From: an uncultured Bacteroidia bacterium
GTDB taxonomy: Bacteria > Bacteroidota > Bacteroidia > Bacteroidales > F082
Length of the DNA: 64,000 nucleotides
Direction: 5' to 3'
Assembly: GCA_902801465.1 (NCBI GenBank)
Contig: CADCIH010000006.1
Span: forward strand, 69,917 to 133,916
Shown: in pieces, positions 62,822 to 64,000 of the stretch
How the letters are laid out: each line of letters opens with the position of its first letter
Numbering within the stretch: the stretch's first letter is position 1
Notes under the pieces: generated by a model
Seen by the model: the letters and a program-made list of their open reading frames with translations, nothing else
What the model was told of the DNA's origin: nothing
The model's database searches: none
Translations under genes and position numbers: made by a program

Positions 62822-64000
62822 AACGAAACACTTAAAACGCCTGAAAAAATCCAAGAAGAATCAGGTCAATCCGTGGAAGAATGGGAAAAAGATTTTGAGG
62901 AGTTGTATAAATCAGCCATGATGCCCTATACATGCGTATTACCTCTCCTAATTATTATTTCTCATTTTGTTACCAAAACAAGCGCACTTTTCCCAACGGA
63001 AAGTTTTGATTTGCCCAAAAATCCCTCTGTGCGAGATATTTACAGAGGTTTAAGTAAAATACCCGAAAACGCTGCTTTGTTTATTCTTGACAGTGTTGGC
63101 ATTGGATTCTTGATAGATGTGTTTAGGGATGGCGAAGATGGTTTTGTTAGCGCATTTGCCTCCTTGGATGACAAAACCAAAATCATGGACGAGCTTATTT
63201 TTTGCGTCAGAACTTTTGAATTGGGGGCTTTTACGGGGTGCGTGTCGGAAATAAATGACGAGAACACCTTAGATGCCGTTAAATTTTACATGCAAGGGTA
63301 TAAAAACTCCGTCAGAGCGCATCCCGATTACGAATACTTGAATTCATTCTACGATGCTAATCTAGATAATTTTATACAAATAGATAATAATTCTTCAAGT
63401 ATTAGTGTAGATGAAATAGGAATTACGAATTTGCTTAGGAAATTGCTATTAAAATACATCAAATTATCGCCAGATTTTGATACTTATACACAGGCATGTG
63501 CTGATAAAATACTAAACAACCCAGACTACCTTGAACTTATCAACAAGTTACTTTTGGAATGCGAGGAAGAATTGAAAAGCGAATCAATCCTTAATACACC
63601 CGAAAACAATGAATTAACTCCCTTGGCATTCCCCTACAACCATATAAAAATTAAAAAGAACCAAGCAAGGCCTTTCCTTGAAACACTATACAGGACAATC
63701 AGCGGAGGAAGACAATACATAGAAAAAGGCTGCGAGGAACAGTTTGTGTTTTTGTTGGGTGGATCCGATGAGTGCCCCGCCTCGTGCGCCCCTTTGCTAT
63801 GGCTCAAACAAAAGAACGAACTCCAAGCGTTGTTGATAGCCCTCTATGGGGAAAATGCAGGCAATAATCCCGGATGGGAGGTTCTAAAGAAATACTTTTG
63901 GTTGAAGCAGCTTGCCAAGGTACGCCCACCGTATTCTTGGAAGGTGCTCGCACGGCAGCCACCGTCACGCTTGGCGTCAACGGCTATGTTTGTCCTCCGG
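62822..64000 (+). CDS. Long ORF of unknown function, runs off the window
   Basis: I translated this frame by hand: it is open for about 393 codons from just after the recombinase stop to the last base. It is one base out of frame with the recombinase. The true start is unclear: the first ATG is near 62918 (MMPYTCVLPLLIIISHF), and an upstream GTG near 62872 is possible. Internal sequence includes FVSAFASLDDKTKIMDELIF, VKFYMQGYKNSVRAHPDYEY, and GWEVLKKYFWLKQLAKVRPP near the edge. No domain recognised. AT-rich with many Asn/Lys codons, consistent with an acquired element. Confidence 0.6.

Overview
The window looks like the chromosome of a member of the Bacteroidota, probably order Bacteroidales. 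Promoters have the phylum's -33 TTG / -7 TAnnTTTG form, secreted proteins end in type IX secretion (T9SS) sorting domains, outer-membrane barrels are numerous, DUF5686 and SPOR proteins occur, and the tRNA gene lacks an encoded CCA. Most of the window is gene-dense and moderately GC-rich. The stretch from about 33.7 to 49.8 kb and the last 2.3 kb are visibly AT-richer and look accessory.

Layout. 0-5 kb: minus-strand operon for branched-chain acyl-CoA (leucine-type) catabolism (enoyl-CoA hydratase, biotin carboxylase/BCCP, acyl-CoA dehydrogenase), followed by a partial SPFH protein. 5-10 kb: envelope genes (barrels, lytic transglycosylase lipoprotein, acyltransferase, BamA/TamA-like barrel). 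10.2-12.5 kb: tRNA-Pro, a zeta-like kinase with a small overlapping partner, and a GH29 fucosidase. 12.5-26 kb: two T9SS proteins, a leucyl-tRNA synthetase with an internal DUF559-like domain, a ParE-type toxin-antitoxin cassette between 85-bp direct repeats, a histidine kinase, a fucose-isomerase-like protein and LptD. 26-33.7 kb: SPOR amidase, RidA, FtsB/DivIC, DUF5686, ApbE, RluE-like, GH27 galactosidase and a low-molecular-weight phosphatase. The plus-strand genes from 27.8 kb are closely packed.

33.7-49.8 kb is an accessory island: a Fic protein flanked by 40-bp repeats; a tandem array of five small-RNA transcription units (35.2-36.2 kb) that share one promoter type, each with its own terminator; a sixth, larger structured RNA (36.78-37.05 kb) directly upstream of a seven-gene Dnd-like operon (DUF4007, ATPase, PAPS-reductase/DndC-like, PLD-helicase, small protein, DndD-like SMC ATPase, unknown); then gene relics, another small RNA, and a minus-strand orphan ORF. 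Two RNAs of the array form one sequence family, two form another with compensatory base changes, and the fifth folds into two hairpins with 7-nt complementary loops.

50.6-60.9 kb is a minus-strand operon of eukaryote-like signalling parts: TerB/Sel1 protein, M48 peptidase with a TerB-like tail, zinc-ribbon protein, Ser/Thr kinase with membrane helices, tandem CbbX/SpoVK-like AAA protein, zinc-ribbon FHA protein and PP2C phosphatase. It looks like one kinase/phosphatase-controlled stress system. After aat, an 18-bp piece resembling a tRNA 3' end, a 5'-truncated tyrosine recombinase and a long ORF that runs off the window edge suggest the start of an integrated element.

A window-wide feature is dispersed tandem 7-bp repeats. 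Families whose unit contains stop codons sit at gene ends, often carrying the stop codon. A stop-free family (GGAGAAC/GGAAAAC) lies in frame inside four conserved genes as the peptide repeat TENGERR/K.
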